DNA of 9,220 nucleotides, taken from positions 1-9,220 of the forward strand of contig JAQVRG010000042.1 of the NCBI GenBank assembly GCA_028701165.1. The letters run 5' to 3'. How positions within the stretch are numbered: position 1 is the stretch's first letter; each line of letters opens with the position of its first letter. The translations under genes and the position numbers were made by a program. This stretch comes from Eubacteriales bacterium. Its GTDB lineage: Bacteria; Bacillota; Clostridia; Christensenellales; CAG-138. Below are positions 1-7,953 of this stretch, piece by piece. The notes below the pieces were generated by a model that was not told the origin of the DNA, ran no database searches, and was given only the letters and a program-made list of their open reading frames with translations.

Positions 1-1055
1 ACCTTATGCAGGACGAGAACGTGCAGGATAAGGTCTTTGAAGGCGTTGGCAAAGAGGTCGTTAAGGGCGGCTTGATCGCCAATATCGACGGTGTTCGCGC
101 GTTTATTCCCGCTTCTCAGCTTTCCACAAAGTATGTTGAGAATATCGGCGAATACGTCGGTCAGCCTCTGAGCTTAAAGGTTATCGAGGTTGATAAGTCC
201 CGCAAGCGCATTGTGGCCTCGCACAAGGCTGTGATGCTTATGGAAGCGGAAGAAGCTAAGAAAAAGCTTTGGGACGAGTTGGTCGTTGGCGAAAAGGTCA
301 AGGGCGTCGTTCGCCGGCTCACCGATTTTGGCGCCTTTGTCGATATCGGCGGTATCGACGGTTTGGTGCATGTGACGGACGTGGCGTGGGGGCGTGTAAA
401 GCATCCCTCCGACGTTTTGAGCATCGGGCAGGAGATCGAAGTTCTTATCCGCGACGTGGATGTGGAAAAGCAGCGCGTATCCCTTGGCTATAAGCAGTTG
501 CAGCCCAAGCCTTGGACCATGGCGGATCAGAAGTATCCCGTAGGCAGCATCGTTGAGGGCAAGGTCGTACGTATCGTTCCCTTTGGCGCGTTCGTCGCGC
601 TTGAGCCCACGATCGATGGTTTGATTCATATTTCGCAGGTCGGCGTACGCCGCATCGCCAAGGTCGAGGACGAGATCAATGTAGGCGATATGGTTCGCTG
701 CAAGGTTTTGGACGTCAATCCCGAAGCCAAGCGCATCAGTCTGAGCCGCCGCGAGGTCATTCTCGAGGAAAATCCCGAAATCGCGGAACAGCTTGCAGCC
801 GAAAAGGCGGAGCGTGAACGCATCGCCGCAGAGCGTGCCGAGCAGCGCGCACAGCAGGCCGAAGCGCCCGCGCCCAGGCCGGAGGCTCGCAGAGAGCGCG
901 AGAATGCGCCGCGCAATACCGGCGATCGCCCCGAGCGCGGTGAGCGCCGTCCGCGCCGTGAGGACAGTGATTACGAGCTGCCTCCCGTGCAGCAGTCAAC
1001 CACTTCGCTTGCGTCCCTGTTCTCCGGGTTCTCCAGCGAAGAGGAAGAAAAGTAA
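1..1055 (+). CDS. rpsA: 30S ribosomal protein S1, 5' truncated
   Basis: S1 binds mRNA on the 30S subunit or acts as a related RNA-binding protein. The reading frame is already open at the window edge. The ATG at position 6 falls at the beginning of an S1 repeat, so it is probably internal and the true start is upstream. Counting from that Met, three OB-fold S1 repeats are visible, at about residues 12-75, 94-161 and 179-248. The last two carry the typical TDFGAFVDIGGIDGLVHVTD and PFGAFVALEPTIDGLIHIS cores. Firmicute S1 proteins usually have four repeats, so the first one is missing here. In some Clostridia S1 is fused behind IspH, which cannot be tested from this window. Residues 252-349 form a low-complexity tail rich in Glu, Arg and Ala, ending in a short Ser/Leu/Phe segment and EEEEK. 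A terminator follows closely. Family assignment is secure; the N-terminal extent is unknown. Confidence 0.93.
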   Translation, partial: LMQDENVQDKVFEGVGKEVVKGGLIANIDGVRAFIPASQLSTKYVENIGEYVGQPLSLKVIEVDKSRKRIVASHKAVMLMEAEEAKKKLWDELVVGEKVKGVVRRLTDFGAFVDIGGIDGLVHVTDVAWGRVKHPSDVLSIGQEIEVLIRDVDVEKQRVSLGYKQLQPKPWTMADQKYPVGSIVEGKVVRIVPFGAFVALEPTIDGLIHISQVGVRRIAKVEDEINVGDMVRCKVLDVNPEAKRISLSRREVILEENPEIAEQLAAEKAERERIAAERAEQRAQQAEAPAPRPEARRERENAPRNTGDRPERGERRPRREDSDYELPPVQQSTTSLASLFSGFSSEEEEK

Positions 1056-1072
1056 AAAAGCGTATCTGCTTC

Positions 1073-1103
1073 AAGAGACCGCATGATTTGCGGTCTCTTT
1101 TTT
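1073..1103 (+). terminator. Intrinsic terminator after rpsA
   Basis: An 11-base-pair perfect stem (AAGAGACCGCA at 1073-1083 with TGCGGTCTCTT at 1089-1099) closes a 5-base loop and runs into a T tract at 1098-1103. It lies 18 bases after the rpsA stop codon and separates that transcript from the ftsK promoter. The opposite strand lacks a T tract after the stem, so it should work in one direction only. Confidence 0.93.
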
Positions 1104-1113
1104 GTGATTAGAC

Positions 1114-1142
1114 TTCCCAAGAAACACAAGATATTGTATAAT
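1114..1142 (+). promoter_or_regulatory. Sigma-A-type promoter for the ftsK-rimO-pgsA-cinA-recA genes
   Basis: A perfect -10 box, TATAAT, lies at 1137-1142. A 4-of-6 -35 box, TTCCCA, lies at 1114-1119 with a 17-base spacer. The site is directly after the rpsA terminator and about 27 bases before the ftsK start, giving a leader of only about 20 bases. A clear Shine-Dalgarno AGGAGG follows at 1157-1162. No LexA-type palindrome is seen around it. This is the only convincing promoter before the five-gene run. Confidence 0.72.
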
Positions 1143-1168
1143 AGGCTTGATACATTAGGAGGAAAAGG

Positions 1169-3748
1169 ATGGCAACAAAGAAGCAAAAGCAGCTTGAAGA
1201 ACAGCAGCGGCTGCAAAACAGGCGGGAAATCTGCGGCGTTTGCTTGATTGCCGTCGGCCTTTTTCTTGCCGTAAGCCTATACTCAGACGCGGTCGGCGTT
1301 TTGGGAAGCGCGATCAGCCGTGCCTTTTTTGCGCTGTTCGGCGTTCTTGGTTATGCTGTGCCGGTGCTGTTTTTCCTTTGCGGGCTGCTCGTGATCATCT
1401 TTTCTGCCCGTGCGTCCAAAAAATCGCTTTATATATTGACGACGGCGGGGATACTTTGCATGATGGCGGTGCTGCACGCCTATGTGAAGCCAGAAACGGC
1501 GCAGATTAAATTCCTTGCGTATATAAAGGAAGCGTTTCAGCTTGGCCTTACGGAGCGAAAGGGCGGCGGTGTGTTTGGCGCGCTGCTTGCGTATCCTTCG
1601 CTGCTGCTTTTGGGCGAGGTAGGGCTTTACATCGCCTATTTTTCGATTTTGATCGTGATCGTGCTGCTGCTTACGCGCATATCCATACGAAGCGCGGGGC
1701 AGAAGGTCGGCAAAACCATCAAATCCGGCGTGGAAACCGCGGTAACTACGGCAAAAGAGCATAGGGCAAACCGTCCTGCGAAGCCCTCCGTGCTGGAGGA
1801 CGACGATATGTTTTCCGAGGATCTCATGCAGGATCTGTTGGAGAACGCGCCATCGCCAAGACGAACGGTTCATAAAGGGACGAATGCCGCTCGAAGGAAG
1901 CCAAGGCAAAGCGAATTTGATCTTGACCTTCGCGTGGAGCCGTCCATACCGGAAGCGGATATAGGCATAAGGGATTTAAGCAAGGTTAAATACAACGATG
2001 AGGATATTGATTTTCTTCCCGTTTCCGGCGAACTGGCAAAGCGGAAGAAATCGCAGATCGAACAGGATATAGATGATATGATCGCGGCCTTTGACGTGCC
2101 GGACGCGACCGCGATCATCCCGCCCAAGGAGCGCAAGACGCGCATTTCCGAGAACGCGCCGGATGTTTCCGCACTGGACGATCTTGTATTGGGCGAAAAG
2201 CCGGTTGCACCCAAGGTAAAGCCCGCGCCGGCGCCCAAGAGCGTTGCAGCGGCTGACGTGCCGCCCATGCTGCCCATGCGGATAGAAGACGCGCCGCAAA
2301 CCTATCAGTTTCCGCCCGTTACGCTTTTGAATAAACCAACGGTGAAGCACGGAAGCGGCAAGGATTCACCGGAAATGATGGGCAAGCTTTTGATCGAAAC
2401 GCTGGAAAGCTTTAACATCAGCGCTCGCATTCTCAATATCAGCGTGGGACCCGTCATTACGCGTTTTGAGCTTCAGCCCGCGCAGGGTATCCGCGTGAGC
2501 CGCATCACCACGCTTTCCAACGATATCGCTTTGGCGCTGGCTGCGCCGCGTGTGCGTATCGAAGCGCCGATTCCGGGTAAGGCCGCCGTGGGGATCGAGA
2601 TACCGAACCGGGACGTATCCGGCGTATTTTTGCGCGATGTTTTAGAAGCGCCAGAATTCAAAAACGCCAAATCTCAAATTACGATCGGCTTAGGCAAGGA
2701 CATAGCGGGCAATATCATCACGACGGATTTGGGCAGGATGCCGCATCTTTTGATCGCGGGTTCCACAGGCTCCGGCAAGAGCGTTTGCATAAACGGCATC
2801 ATTACAAGCCTGATCTATAAATCGACGCCGGAAGATGTGCGCATGATACTGATCGACCCCAAGGTGGTCGAATTAAAGGTGTTCGCCTCCCTGCCGCATC
2901 TGTACCTGCCGGTGGTGACGGAGCCTAAAAAGGCCGCAAGCGCGCTGAAATGGGCGGTTATGGAGATGGAACAGCGCTATAGAAAGATGTCCGAATGCAA
3001 CGCGCGCGATTTGGCGCGCTACAATGCGTTGCAGAGCGATCCGGCGGAAAAGATGCCGCTGCTGGTGATCGTGATCGATGAGCTTGCCGATTTGATGATG
3101 GTGGCGGCTAAGGATGTGGAGGAATCCATATGCCGCATAGCCCAGCTTGGCCGCGCCTGCGGCATACATTTAATCGTCGCTACGCAGCGTCCGTCCTCGG
3201 ACATTATCACAGGCTTGATCAAGGCGAATATTCCCTCACGGATCGCCTTTATGGTATCCTCCGCTGTGGATTCCCGCGTTATTATGGATTGCAATGGTGC
3301 GGAGAAGCTGCTTGGCAAAGGCGATATGCTCTTCCATGCAAACGGCGCCAGCAAACCCATCCGCGTGCAGGGCGCTTTTGTGTCGGATGAGGAGGTGGAG
3401 CGGATCATGGATTTCTTCCAAAAACGGGACGCCGCGCCAACCTTCAAAGAGGATAATTATTTAGAGGCGGTGTCTGCAACGACAGCCGGTCCCGTACAGG
3501 GGAACGGCAAGCAGGAGGATGAGCTGCTTGACGAAGCCGTGAAGATCGTGTTGGAAAGCGGACAGGCTTCAATATCCATGATACAGCGGCGTTTGCGGGT
3601 GGGCTATGCCCGTGCGGCACGACTGATCGATATCATGGAGCAGCACAAGATCGTAAGCGGCTTTGACGGAAGCAAGCCAAGAAAACTCCTGATTACCAGT
3701 TATGAGGAATATCTGCACATGAATAAAGGGGGAGAGCAAAGCGAATGA
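1169..3748 (+). CDS. ftsK: DNA translocase FtsK/SpoIIIE
   Basis: A membrane-anchored, ATP-driven double-stranded DNA pump that moves chromosome ends through the division or sporulation septum. The start is fixed by AGGAGG at 1157-1162, 6 bases before the ATG. The 859-residue protein has hydrophobic segments within about residues 21-40, 45-79, 86-104 and 137-169, as in four-pass SpoIIIE. A charged linker of roughly 195 residues follows. The alpha region spans about 375-500. The motor carries Walker A GSTGSGKS at 531-538, Walker B with D637 and E638 (VIVIDELADL), and the conserved ATQRPSSDIITGLIKANIPS stretch. Residues about 782-845 form the winged-helix gamma domain that reads DNA polarity sequences. 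It is somewhat longer than the roughly 790-residue B. subtilis SpoIIIE, mainly in the linker. The membrane segments argue against soluble SftA. Sequence alone does not tell a sporulation-specific SpoIIIE from a general FtsK. It overlaps rimO by 4 bases. Confidence 0.97.
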   Translation: MATKKQKQLEEQQRLQNRREICGVCLIAVGLFLAVSLYSDAVGVLGSAISRAFFALFGVLGYAVPVLFFLCGLLVIIFSARASKKSLYILTTAGILCMMAVLHAYVKPETAQIKFLAYIKEAFQLGLTERKGGGVFGALLAYPSLLLLGEVGLYIAYFSILIVIVLLLTRISIRSAGQKVGKTIKSGVETAVTTAKEHRANRPAKPSVLEDDDMFSEDLMQDLLENAPSPRRTVHKGTNAARRKPRQSEFDLDLRVEPSIPEADIGIRDLSKVKYNDEDIDFLPVSGELAKRKKSQIEQDIDDMIAAFDVPDATAIIPPKERKTRISENAPDVSALDDLVLGEKPVAPKVKPAPAPKSVAAADVPPMLPMRIEDAPQTYQFPPVTLLNKPTVKHGSGKDSPEMMGKLLIETLESFNISARILNISVGPVITRFELQPAQGIRVSRITTLSNDIALALAAPRVRIEAPIPGKAAVGIEIPNRDVSGVFLRDVLEAPEFKNAKSQITIGLGKDIAGNIITTDLGRMPHLLIAGSTGSGKSVCINGIITSLIYKSTPEDVRMILIDPKVVELKVFASLPHLYLPVVTEPKKAASALKWAVMEMEQRYRKMSECNARDLARYNALQSDPAEKMPLLVIVIDELADLMMVAAKDVEESICRIAQLGRACGIHLIVATQRPSSDIITGLIKANIPSRIAFMVSSAVDSRVIMDCNGAEKLLGKGDMLFHANGASKPIRVQGAFVSDEEVERIMDFFQKRDAAPTFKEDNYLEAVSATTAGPVQGNGKQEDELLDEAVKIVLESGQASISMIQRRLRVGYARAARLIDIMEQHKIVSGFDGSKPRKLLITSYEEYLHMNKGGEQSE

Positions 3749-5037
3749 GAGTCGGCGTCGTATCGTTGGGATGCTCAAAAAACCTTGTTGATTCGGAGGT
3801 CTTGCTTGGCGAACTATGTGCGCGCGGCTTTACCGTTACGCCGGAGGCCGCAAGCGCGGAGGTCATTATTATCAATACCTGCGGCTTTATTGAGCCGGCC
3901 AAGCAGGAATCCATCAATACGATACTGGAAATGGCGCGTTATAAAGAGGCGGGGACGTGCCGCCTTTTGGTGGTCTGCGGCTGCTTGAGCCAACGATACA
4001 GACAGGAGCTGGAAGCGGAAATGCCGGAGGTCGATCTATTTTGGGGCGTGAAGGATCAAAAGGGGCTGGCCGAACAGATTGCCGCACGCGTGCATGTTTG
4101 CGCGGATGCTGCAAACGCGTCGGTGCGCGTGCTGACAACCCCGCCGTACCGGGCTTACTTGCGTATAGCGGACGGCTGCGACAACCGCTGCGCTTATTGC
4201 GCGATTCCCCTGATTCGCGGCGGACGCGTGAGCGTGCCTATGGAAAAGCTCATCGAGGAGGCCGAGGCGCTGGCTTCGCGCGGCGTAAAGGAGCTTACGC
4301 TGATCGCGCAGGACACCTCCGCTTACGGTTTGGATTTATATGGGAAGCCCGCGCTTTCCGCGCTTTTAAAGGCGCTTGCAAAAATCGAGGCGCTGCACTG
4401 GATACGCGTGCTTTACACATACCCGAACACCGTGGATGCGGAACTGCTGGATACGATACAAAACGAACCGAAGATAGCAAACTATATAGACATGCCCATA
4501 CAGCATATCGACGACGATATGCTTCGCGCCATGAACCGGCACGGCAGCAGCGCGCATATCCAAGCCGTTATGCAGAGCATACGGGAGCGAAACGCGGGGT
4601 TTATCCTGCGCACGACGGTCATGGTGGGCTTTCCGGGAGAAACGGAGGAACGATTCGGCCGACTGGCTGAATTCTTGAAAAGGCAGGGCATAGACCGCGT
4701 TGGCGCGTTCGCGTTTTCGCCGGAAGACGGAACCGCGGCGGCGGAGATGGAAGGGCAGATACCGGAGGCGGTCAAGCAAGCGCGCTTGGACGCGGTTATG
4801 CGCATGCAAAGCGAGATATCCTTACAGCGAAATGAGCGGCGCATCGGCGAGACCTGCGAGGTTTTGACGGAACGCGTACTGGAGAAAGAGGCGTATGGCC
4901 GCTCCTATGCGGAAGCGCCCGAGGTGGATGGGCTGATCCGCTTTGTCCGCACGGGCAGGACGCTGCACCCGGGCGACTTTACCATGGTGAAAATCACGGG
5001 CGCGAAGCCCTACGATTTGGAAGGAGAAGAGATTTGA
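3745..5037 (+). CDS. rimO: Ribosomal protein S12 methylthiotransferase RimO
   Basis: A radical-SAM enzyme that adds a beta-methylthio group to the conserved Asp near position 89 of ribosomal protein S12. The 430-residue protein has the full architecture. The N-terminal UPF0004 domain has three cluster-binding cysteines, C10 (SLGCSKN), C46 (NTCGF) and C80 (CGCLSQR). The radical-SAM core has C145, C149 and C152 in the CxxxCxxC pattern (DGCDNRCAYCAIP). A C-terminal TRAM domain covers about residues 365-430. The SLGCSKNLVDSE opening is typical of RimO and argues against its tRNA-modifying paralogue MiaB. The ATG overlaps the ftsK stop in an ATGA junction, with a GGGGGAG site at 3728-3734 inside the end of ftsK, so the two are probably translationally coupled. 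An extra cysteine, C78, sits two residues before C80. Confidence 0.95.
   Translation: MRVGVVSLGCSKNLVDSEVLLGELCARGFTVTPEAASAEVIIINTCGFIEPAKQESINTILEMARYKEAGTCRLLVVCGCLSQRYRQELEAEMPEVDLFWGVKDQKGLAEQIAARVHVCADAANASVRVLTTPPYRAYLRIADGCDNRCAYCAIPLIRGGRVSVPMEKLIEEAEALASRGVKELTLIAQDTSAYGLDLYGKPALSALLKALAKIEALHWIRVLYTYPNTVDAELLDTIQNEPKIANYIDMPIQHIDDDMLRAMNRHGSSAHIQAVMQSIRERNAGFILRTTVMVGFPGETEERFGRLAEFLKRQGIDRVGAFAFSPEDGTAAAEMEGQIPEAVKQARLDAVMRMQSEISLQRNERRIGETCEVLTERVLEKEAYGRSYAEAPEVDGLIRFVRTGRTLHPGDFTMVKITGAKPYDLEGEEI
5021..5036 (+). promoter_or_regulatory. Ribosome binding site and TTG start of pgsA
   Basis: AAGGAG at 5021-5026 lies 7 bases before a TTG at 5034-5036, which overlaps the rimO TGA in a TTGA junction. 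The alternative ATG at 5052 begins the usual MNLPNKLT sequence, but its purine-rich stretch (GGAAGGA, 5044-5050) ends only 1 base before it, too close for efficient initiation. The TTG is therefore preferred, though not proven. Confidence 0.6.
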
Positions 5038-5576
5038 AATTCTGGAAGGAAATGAATCTACCCAACAAGCTTACGATCATACGGATGGCGCTGATACCGC
5101 TTTTCATCCTTTGCTTTTATCTGCCGGTAAGGTGGTGGAACATCGTGGCGGCGGTTATCTTTGTCGCCGCGTACGCTACGGATACCTTCGACGGGTATTA
5201 TGCGAGAAAGTATAATCTCGTTACCGACTTTGGAAAGCTTATGGACCCTATGGCCGATAAGATGCTTACGACAAGCGCTTTGATCATGTTGGTATACAAA
5301 AGCATGCTCTCGCCCATTCCCGCTCTGATCATCATTCTGCGGGAGTTTGTGATCAGCGGCTGCCGCCTTGTATGGGCGGGTAAGGGAAACGTGGTCGCGG
5401 CGAACTGGATCGGCAAGATGAAAACGGTTACGCAGTTTATTGCGATCGCGCTTATTCTTTTGCACGATCCGCTGGTCGAAGCTATAGGCTTCCCGCTGGA
5501 TATGATCGTTCTATGGATATCCGTCGTATTGGCGGTATGGTCTATGCTGGATTACATACGAAAAAACAATAAATAA
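5034..5576 (+). CDS. pgsA: CDP-diacylglycerol--glycerol-3-phosphate 3-phosphatidyltransferase
   Basis: An integral membrane enzyme that makes phosphatidylglycerol phosphate from CDP-diacylglycerol and glycerol 3-phosphate, the committed step to phosphatidylglycerol and cardiolipin. The CDP-alcohol phosphotransferase signature is complete: D50, D53-G54, A57-R58, G67, D71 and D75, spaced D-x2-DG-x2-AR-x8-G-x3-D-x3-D. The protein is 180 residues from the TTG and 174 from ATG 5052, both normal for the family. Hydrophobic segments lie at about residues 14-31, 35-49, 84-102, 124-141 and 148-170. The opening NLPNKLTIIRM is typical of PgsA. It overlaps the end of rimO by 4 bases, and cinA starts 16 bases after its stop. 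Other members of the superfamily, such as phosphatidylserine synthase, are less likely given this N-terminus and the cinA-recA neighbours. Confidence 0.94.
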   Translation: MKFWKEMNLPNKLTIIRMALIPLFILCFYLPVRWWNIVAAVIFVAAYATDTFDGYYARKYNLVTDFGKLMDPMADKMLTTSALIMLVYKSMLSPIPALIIILREFVISGCRLVWAGKGNVVAANWIGKMKTVTQFIAIALILLHDPLVEAIGFPLDMIVLWISVVLAVWSMLDYIRKNNK

Positions 5577-5582
5577 GCGTTT

Positions 5583-5595
5583 GGAGAAGAACATG
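5583..5595 (+). promoter_or_regulatory. Ribosome binding site deciding the cinA start
   Basis: GGAGAAG at 5583-5589 is followed by ATG at 5593, with GGAG 6 bases away from it. A TTG at 5581 is in frame and would add four residues, but it overlaps this site and has no purine-rich sequence upstream. The ATG also gives the family's usual opening, MKAELVSVGTEIL. Confidence 0.75.
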
Positions 5596-6828
5596 AAGGC
5601 GGAATTGGTTTCGGTAGGCACGGAAATTTTAATGGGGCAGATCCTCAATACCAACGCACAGTATATCTCGCAGAAGCTTGCGGAGCTGGGCGTGGATATC
5701 TATGTACAGACGACCATCGGCGATAACCACGACAGGCTGGCGCAATGTATACGGGAGGGCTTGGAACGCGCCGATATCGTGATTTTGACGGGTGGACTCG
5801 GCCCCACGGCGGATGATTTGACAAAGGAAACGGCGGCGGACGTCATGGGGATGAAGCTGGAGTTTGACGAGGCGTCGCTGCATACGCTGAAGGTGCGTTT
5901 TGCCGCCATGCACAAGGATATGACGCCGAACAACCTCAAACAGGCCATGTTCCCCAAGGATTGCATCATCATGGCGAATCCGAACGGTACGGCGCCGGGC
6001 TGCATTATGGAGCGTGACGGCAAGGCTGTTGCGCTGCTTCCCGGACCGCCCAAGGAAATGGTTCCGATGTTTGAAAACCATTTGATGCCGTATCTGCAAA
6101 AGCGCAGCGGGCATATCCTGTATTCCCGCGTCATGCGAATATTCGGCAAGGGCGAGTCGCAGGTGGAATACGCGATACGGGATTTGATGGCGCGGCAGAG
6201 CAATCCCACGATAGCGCCTTATGCAAAGACAGGCGAGGTGACGCTGCGCGTAACCGCGCAGTGTAAGGACGCGGCGGAGGGCGAGGCCCTCGTGGAGCCT
6301 GTGCTCGCACAGATACAGGAAATCGTGGGCGACGTTGTGTACGCCACGCACGATGAGGAGCTTTGCGAGGTATGCGTAAAACTTCTTAAACAGGCGCAGC
6401 GGACGGTGGCAGTCGCGGAAAGCTGCACGGGCGGCATGCTTTCTTCTATGCTGGTTTCCGTTCCGGGATGTTCCGATTGCTTTATCGAGGGGGCTGTGAC
6501 CTATTCGAACCAAGCCAAGACGGCGCGGTTGGGCGTAGCGGAGAAAACGCTTGCCGGCTTTGGCGCCGTAAGCGAAGAAACGGCGCGCGAGATGGCGGAG
6601 GGACTTCGTAAAACGAGCGGCGCGGATTACGCGCTTTCCACGACCGGCATCGCGGGCCCCGACGGCGGGACGGCGGATAAGCCGGTAGGACTTGTCTATG
6701 TAGGACTTGCGACGCCGGAAGGAACGAAGGTCGCAAAGCTTTCGCTATCCGGTGCGCGCGAACGGATACGGCATATCGCCTGCCTGAACGCGCTGGACAT
6801 GCTTAGGCGGGCGCTGATAGAGCAATGA
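5593..6828 (+). CDS. cinA: CinA: competence/damage-inducible protein, NMN amidohydrolase type
   Basis: A two-domain protein of 411 residues, close to the usual length of about 415. The N-terminal half is a molybdopterin-binding-like (MoCF/COG1058) domain opening with VSVGTEILMGQ and carrying GGLGPTADD at 67-75. The family's N-terminal domain has been linked to ADP-ribose pyrophosphatase activity. The C-terminal domain, from about residue 255, is the nicotinamide-mononucleotide amidase (PncC-like) domain. It has AESCTGG at 275-281, with the likely nucleophile S277, and the later glycine-rich TTGIAGPDGG stretch. This points to recycling of NMN in NAD metabolism. Because both domains look intact, it is a full-length CinA and not a stand-alone PncC. 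It lies between pgsA and recA as in many Firmicutes, and is probably cotranscribed with recA, 52 bases downstream. A direct role in competence cannot be read from the sequence. Confidence 0.95.
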   Translation: MKAELVSVGTEILMGQILNTNAQYISQKLAELGVDIYVQTTIGDNHDRLAQCIREGLERADIVILTGGLGPTADDLTKETAADVMGMKLEFDEASLHTLKVRFAAMHKDMTPNNLKQAMFPKDCIIMANPNGTAPGCIMERDGKAVALLPGPPKEMVPMFENHLMPYLQKRSGHILYSRVMRIFGKGESQVEYAIRDLMARQSNPTIAPYAKTGEVTLRVTAQCKDAAEGEALVEPVLAQIQEIVGDVVYATHDEELCEVCVKLLKQAQRTVAVAESCTGGMLSSMLVSVPGCSDCFIEGAVTYSNQAKTARLGVAEKTLAGFGAVSEETAREMAEGLRKTSGADYALSTTGIAGPDGGTADKPVGLVYVGLATPEGTKVAKLSLSGARERIRHIACLNALDMLRRALIEQ

Positions 6829-6861
6829 TGTGGGTTTGATCGATACAAAAGAAATATTTCA

Positions 6862-6883
6862 AGAAGGACGGAATAACTGCATG
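6862..6883 (+). promoter_or_regulatory. Ribosome binding site and ATG of recA
   Basis: AGAAGGA at 6862-6868 precedes the ATG at 6881 by 12 bases, a rather long spacing. This ATG gives the family's usual opening MAMEKQKALEMALSQIEKQF. An in-frame GTG at 6830 would add 17 residues unlike other RecA proteins and has no ribosome binding site, so it is not used here. A second ATG at 6887 is even further from the site. Confidence 0.65.
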
Positions 6884-7927
6884 GCTATGGAGAAGCAAAA
6901 GGCATTGGAGATGGCGTTGAGCCAGATCGAAAAACAATTCGGCAAGGGCGCTGTTATGAAATTGGGAGACGCGGCGGGGAAAATAGCCGTGTCCACGATT
7001 CCCTCCGGCTGCATGGCGCTTGACTACGCGCTGGGCGTCGGCGGTATCCCGAGAGGCAGGATTATCGAGATATACGGGCCGGAATCCTCCGGTAAAACCA
7101 CACTTGCCCTGCATGTGATCGCGGAGGCGCAGAAGCTTGGCGGTACGGCGGCTTTTGTGGATGCGGAGCATGCGCTCGACCCTGTTTACGCGAAGAATTT
7201 GGGCGTAATGGTAGATGATCTTTACGTTTCGCAGCCGGACACGGGCGAGCAGGCGCTGGAGATCACGGAATCGCTGGTGCGCAGCGGCGCGATCGATGTG
7301 ATCGTAATCGATTCCGTGGCGGCGTTGGTGCCCAAGGCTGAAATAGAGGGGGATATGGGCGATTCGCACATGGGCTTGCAGGCAAGGCTTATGTCGCAGG
7401 CGCTGCGCAAGCTCGCGGGTGTGACGAGCAAGTCGAACACCATCGTGATCTTCATCAACCAGCTGCGTGAAAAGATCGGCGTGATGTTCGGCAACCCGGA
7501 GACGACAACGGGCGGCAAGGCGCTGAAGTTCTACGCTTCCATACGCATGGATGTGCGCAAGATCGATTCGATCAAAAACGGCGCGGATGTGGTTGGAAAC
7601 CGCACGCGCGTAAAGGTCGTCAAAAACAAGGTCGCGCCACCCTTCAAAACGGCGGAATTCGACATCATTTATGGCGAGGGCATATCCAAGGAAGGCTCGA
7701 TTCTCGATATGGCGATCGATCAGAAGGTGATCGAAAAGTCCGGCGCTTGGTATTCCTACGGCGACATGCGCATGGCGCAGGGACGCGATAACGCGAGGAT
7801 ATTCTTAAAGGATAATAAAGAGCTTTGCGACGAGATCGAAGGAAAGCTTCGCCAGAATTTGGAAGCGGCGCGCAAGGCGGCTGCGGAAAAGGAAAACAAA
7901 GCGGACGAGGAAACGCCGCTGGAATAA
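6881..7927 (+). CDS. recA: Recombinase RecA
   Basis: An ATP-dependent strand-exchange protein for homologous recombination, which as a filament on single-stranded DNA also triggers LexA self-cleavage. The 348-residue protein is full length and uninterrupted, with no intein. Walker A is GPESSGKT at 66-73, the same position as in E. coli RecA. The Walker B region is VIVIDSVAALVPKAEIEGD, followed by loop L1 (MGDSHMGLQARLMSQALRKL). The segment FINQLREKIGVMFGNPETTTGG covers the conserved glutamine region and DNA-binding loop L2. The C-terminal domain ends in a charged tail rich in Lys, Glu and Ala, typical of the family. It is the last gene of the run from ftsK. No LexA-type box is recognised in the 52 bases upstream or in the end of cinA. 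No terminator follows, so some transcripts may read into rny. Confidence 0.98.
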   Translation: MAMEKQKALEMALSQIEKQFGKGAVMKLGDAAGKIAVSTIPSGCMALDYALGVGGIPRGRIIEIYGPESSGKTTLALHVIAEAQKLGGTAAFVDAEHALDPVYAKNLGVMVDDLYVSQPDTGEQALEITESLVRSGAIDVIVIDSVAALVPKAEIEGDMGDSHMGLQARLMSQALRKLAGVTSKSNTIVIFINQLREKIGVMFGNPETTTGGKALKFYASIRMDVRKIDSIKNGADVVGNRTRVKVVKNKVAPPFKTAEFDIIYGEGISKEGSILDMAIDQKVIEKSGAWYSYGDMRMAQGRDNARIFLKDNKELCDEIEGKLRQNLEAARKAAAEKENKADEETPLE

Positions 7928-7953
7928 ACGGATATAGGTGAAATCCTGCATCC

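Noticed and set aside
6..8. ATG at position 6 as the true start of S1
   Set aside because: The frame stays open to the window edge. This Met would sit at the edge of an S1 repeat and leave only three repeats, so it is more likely internal.
3957..4670. A 237-codon + strand frame within rimO
   Set aside because: It is an alternative frame of rimO. The product is dominated by Arg, Gly and Ala with no motif, while the RimO frame carries all the cluster cysteines.
5629..6513. A 294-codon open frame on the minus strand inside cinA
   Set aside because: It lies wholly opposite a well-supported cinA. Its translation is rich in His and Arg and resembles no protein family, as expected for the reverse of a gene with G/C-rich third positions. 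It has no promoter or ribosome binding site that I can see.
6830..6880. An N-terminal extension of RecA from GTG 6830
   Set aside because: It adds 17 residues not seen in RecA proteins and has no ribosome binding site. The ATG at 6881 gives the standard family start.
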